NCBI GenBank assembly: GCA_030613345.1
Contig: JAUWMD010000185.1
Coordinates: 1-5,314, forward strand
Direction: 5' to 3'
Length of the DNA: 5,314 nucleotides
From: Candidatus Krumholzibacteriota bacterium
GTDB lineage: Bacteria > Krumholzibacteriota > Krumholzibacteriia > Krumholzibacteriales > Krumholzibacteriaceae
Below the pieces are notes generated by a model. The model was given only the letters and a program-made list of their open reading frames with translations, did not search any database and was not told where the DNA came from. Every line of letters begins with the position of its first letter. The first letter of the stretch is position 1. Shown piece after piece: positions 5,107-5,314 of the stretch. A program made the position numbers and the translations under genes.

Positions 5107-5314
5107 ATGATAAAGCTCATCATCTTCGATCTCGACAACACACTGACAGACTTCATGAGGATGAAGGACGAGTCGATCAAGGCGGCGGTCAGGTCGATGG
5201 TCGACGCGGGGCTCTATTTCCCCGAGGAAAAGATCCACGAGGAGATCTACAGGATATACGGCGAGGATTGTATCGAGTACCAGAAGGTCTTCAACAATCT
5301 CCTCGTCGACCTGA
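5107..5314 (+). CDS. HAD-superfamily hydrolase, N-terminal part (runs off the window)
   Basis: Sixty-nine codons are visible. The protein opens with MIKLIIFDLDNTLTDF, the HAD motif I (Asp8 nucleophile, Asp10 general acid/base, Thr12). It continues with a helical stretch (17-69) that looks like the start of a C1-type cap domain. HAD enzymes of this subfamily IA type are usually phosphatases that form a phospho-aspartate intermediate; the substrate cannot be told from this fragment. The opening resembles the TIGR02253-type HAD proteins of archaea and deep-branching bacteria, from memory. The ATG at 5107 is preceded by a modest AAAGGG (5097-5102) with a short 4-base spacing. The gene is transcribed away from the CPBP protease and is cut by the right edge, so motifs II-IV are not seen. 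Confidence 0.87.
   Translation, partial: MIKLIIFDLDNTLTDFMRMKDESIKAAVRSMVDAGLYFPEEKIHEEIYRIYGEDCIEYQKVFNNLLVDL

Noticed and set aside
4681..5238. 185-codon minus-strand frame spanning the protease gene and the HAD gene
   Set aside because: It crosses the divergent promoter region, lies antisense to the HAD motif I and overlaps the protease in another frame. It has no recognisable domain.

Overview
The window is a G+C-rich, tightly packed bacterial chromosome segment. It has Shine-Dalgarno sites, Sec-type signal peptides, one strong sigma70-like -35 box and a Rho-independent terminator. Arginine is often coded by AGG despite the high G+C. The small zinc-ribbon protein and the exported AsnB-like protein resemble proteins I recall from uncultivated FCB-group lineages (Krumholzibacteriota or Eisenbacteria type) and from Bacteroidota. 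That placement is from memory and is low confidence. I see no tRNA, rRNA, CRISPR array, insertion sequence or phage gene.

Left part (1-3326, + strand): a three-gene run. The last 64 codons of an unidentified protein overlap, by GTGA, a 624-aa exported TPR-repeat protein. That gene overlaps, by ATGA, a 420-aa exported protein of the family often auto-named 'asparagine synthetase B'. The overlaps imply one transcript with translational coupling, and both complete products carry signal peptides. This suggests a cell-envelope module of unknown function. The AsnB-like protein shows none of the asparagine synthetase signatures. It does have a Cys near the middle and a GGHDPE motif near the end that could form a class I amidotransferase-like triad.

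Middle (3277-4226): a Mut7-C/DUF82 protein lies on the minus strand and overlaps the 3' end of the AsnB-like gene tail to tail by 50 bp. It keeps its zinc ribbon but lacks the usual TRD acidic motif of the nuclease domain. A 161-bp intergenic stretch follows, with a TTGACA -35 box and a leader. The leader ends in a perfect 6-bp stem whose loop holds the Shine-Dalgarno and whose 3' arm includes the first two bases of the start codon of a 66-aa zinc-ribbon gene. That gene ends in a 13-bp dyad and then a strong terminator.

Right part (4224-5314): a CPBP-family intramembrane protease gene on the minus strand is transcribed divergently from a HAD-family hydrolase that runs off the window. The 52-bp divergent region holds a CTATATAG palindrome and a CCGGCC-GGAA-GGCCGG inverted repeat. 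The protease gene has no visible Shine-Dalgarno and may be near-leaderless.

No complete new defence or mobile system is visible. The items most worth a second look are the exported AsnB-like/TPR pair, the degenerate Mut7-C protein and the hairpin-embedded start of the zinc-ribbon gene.
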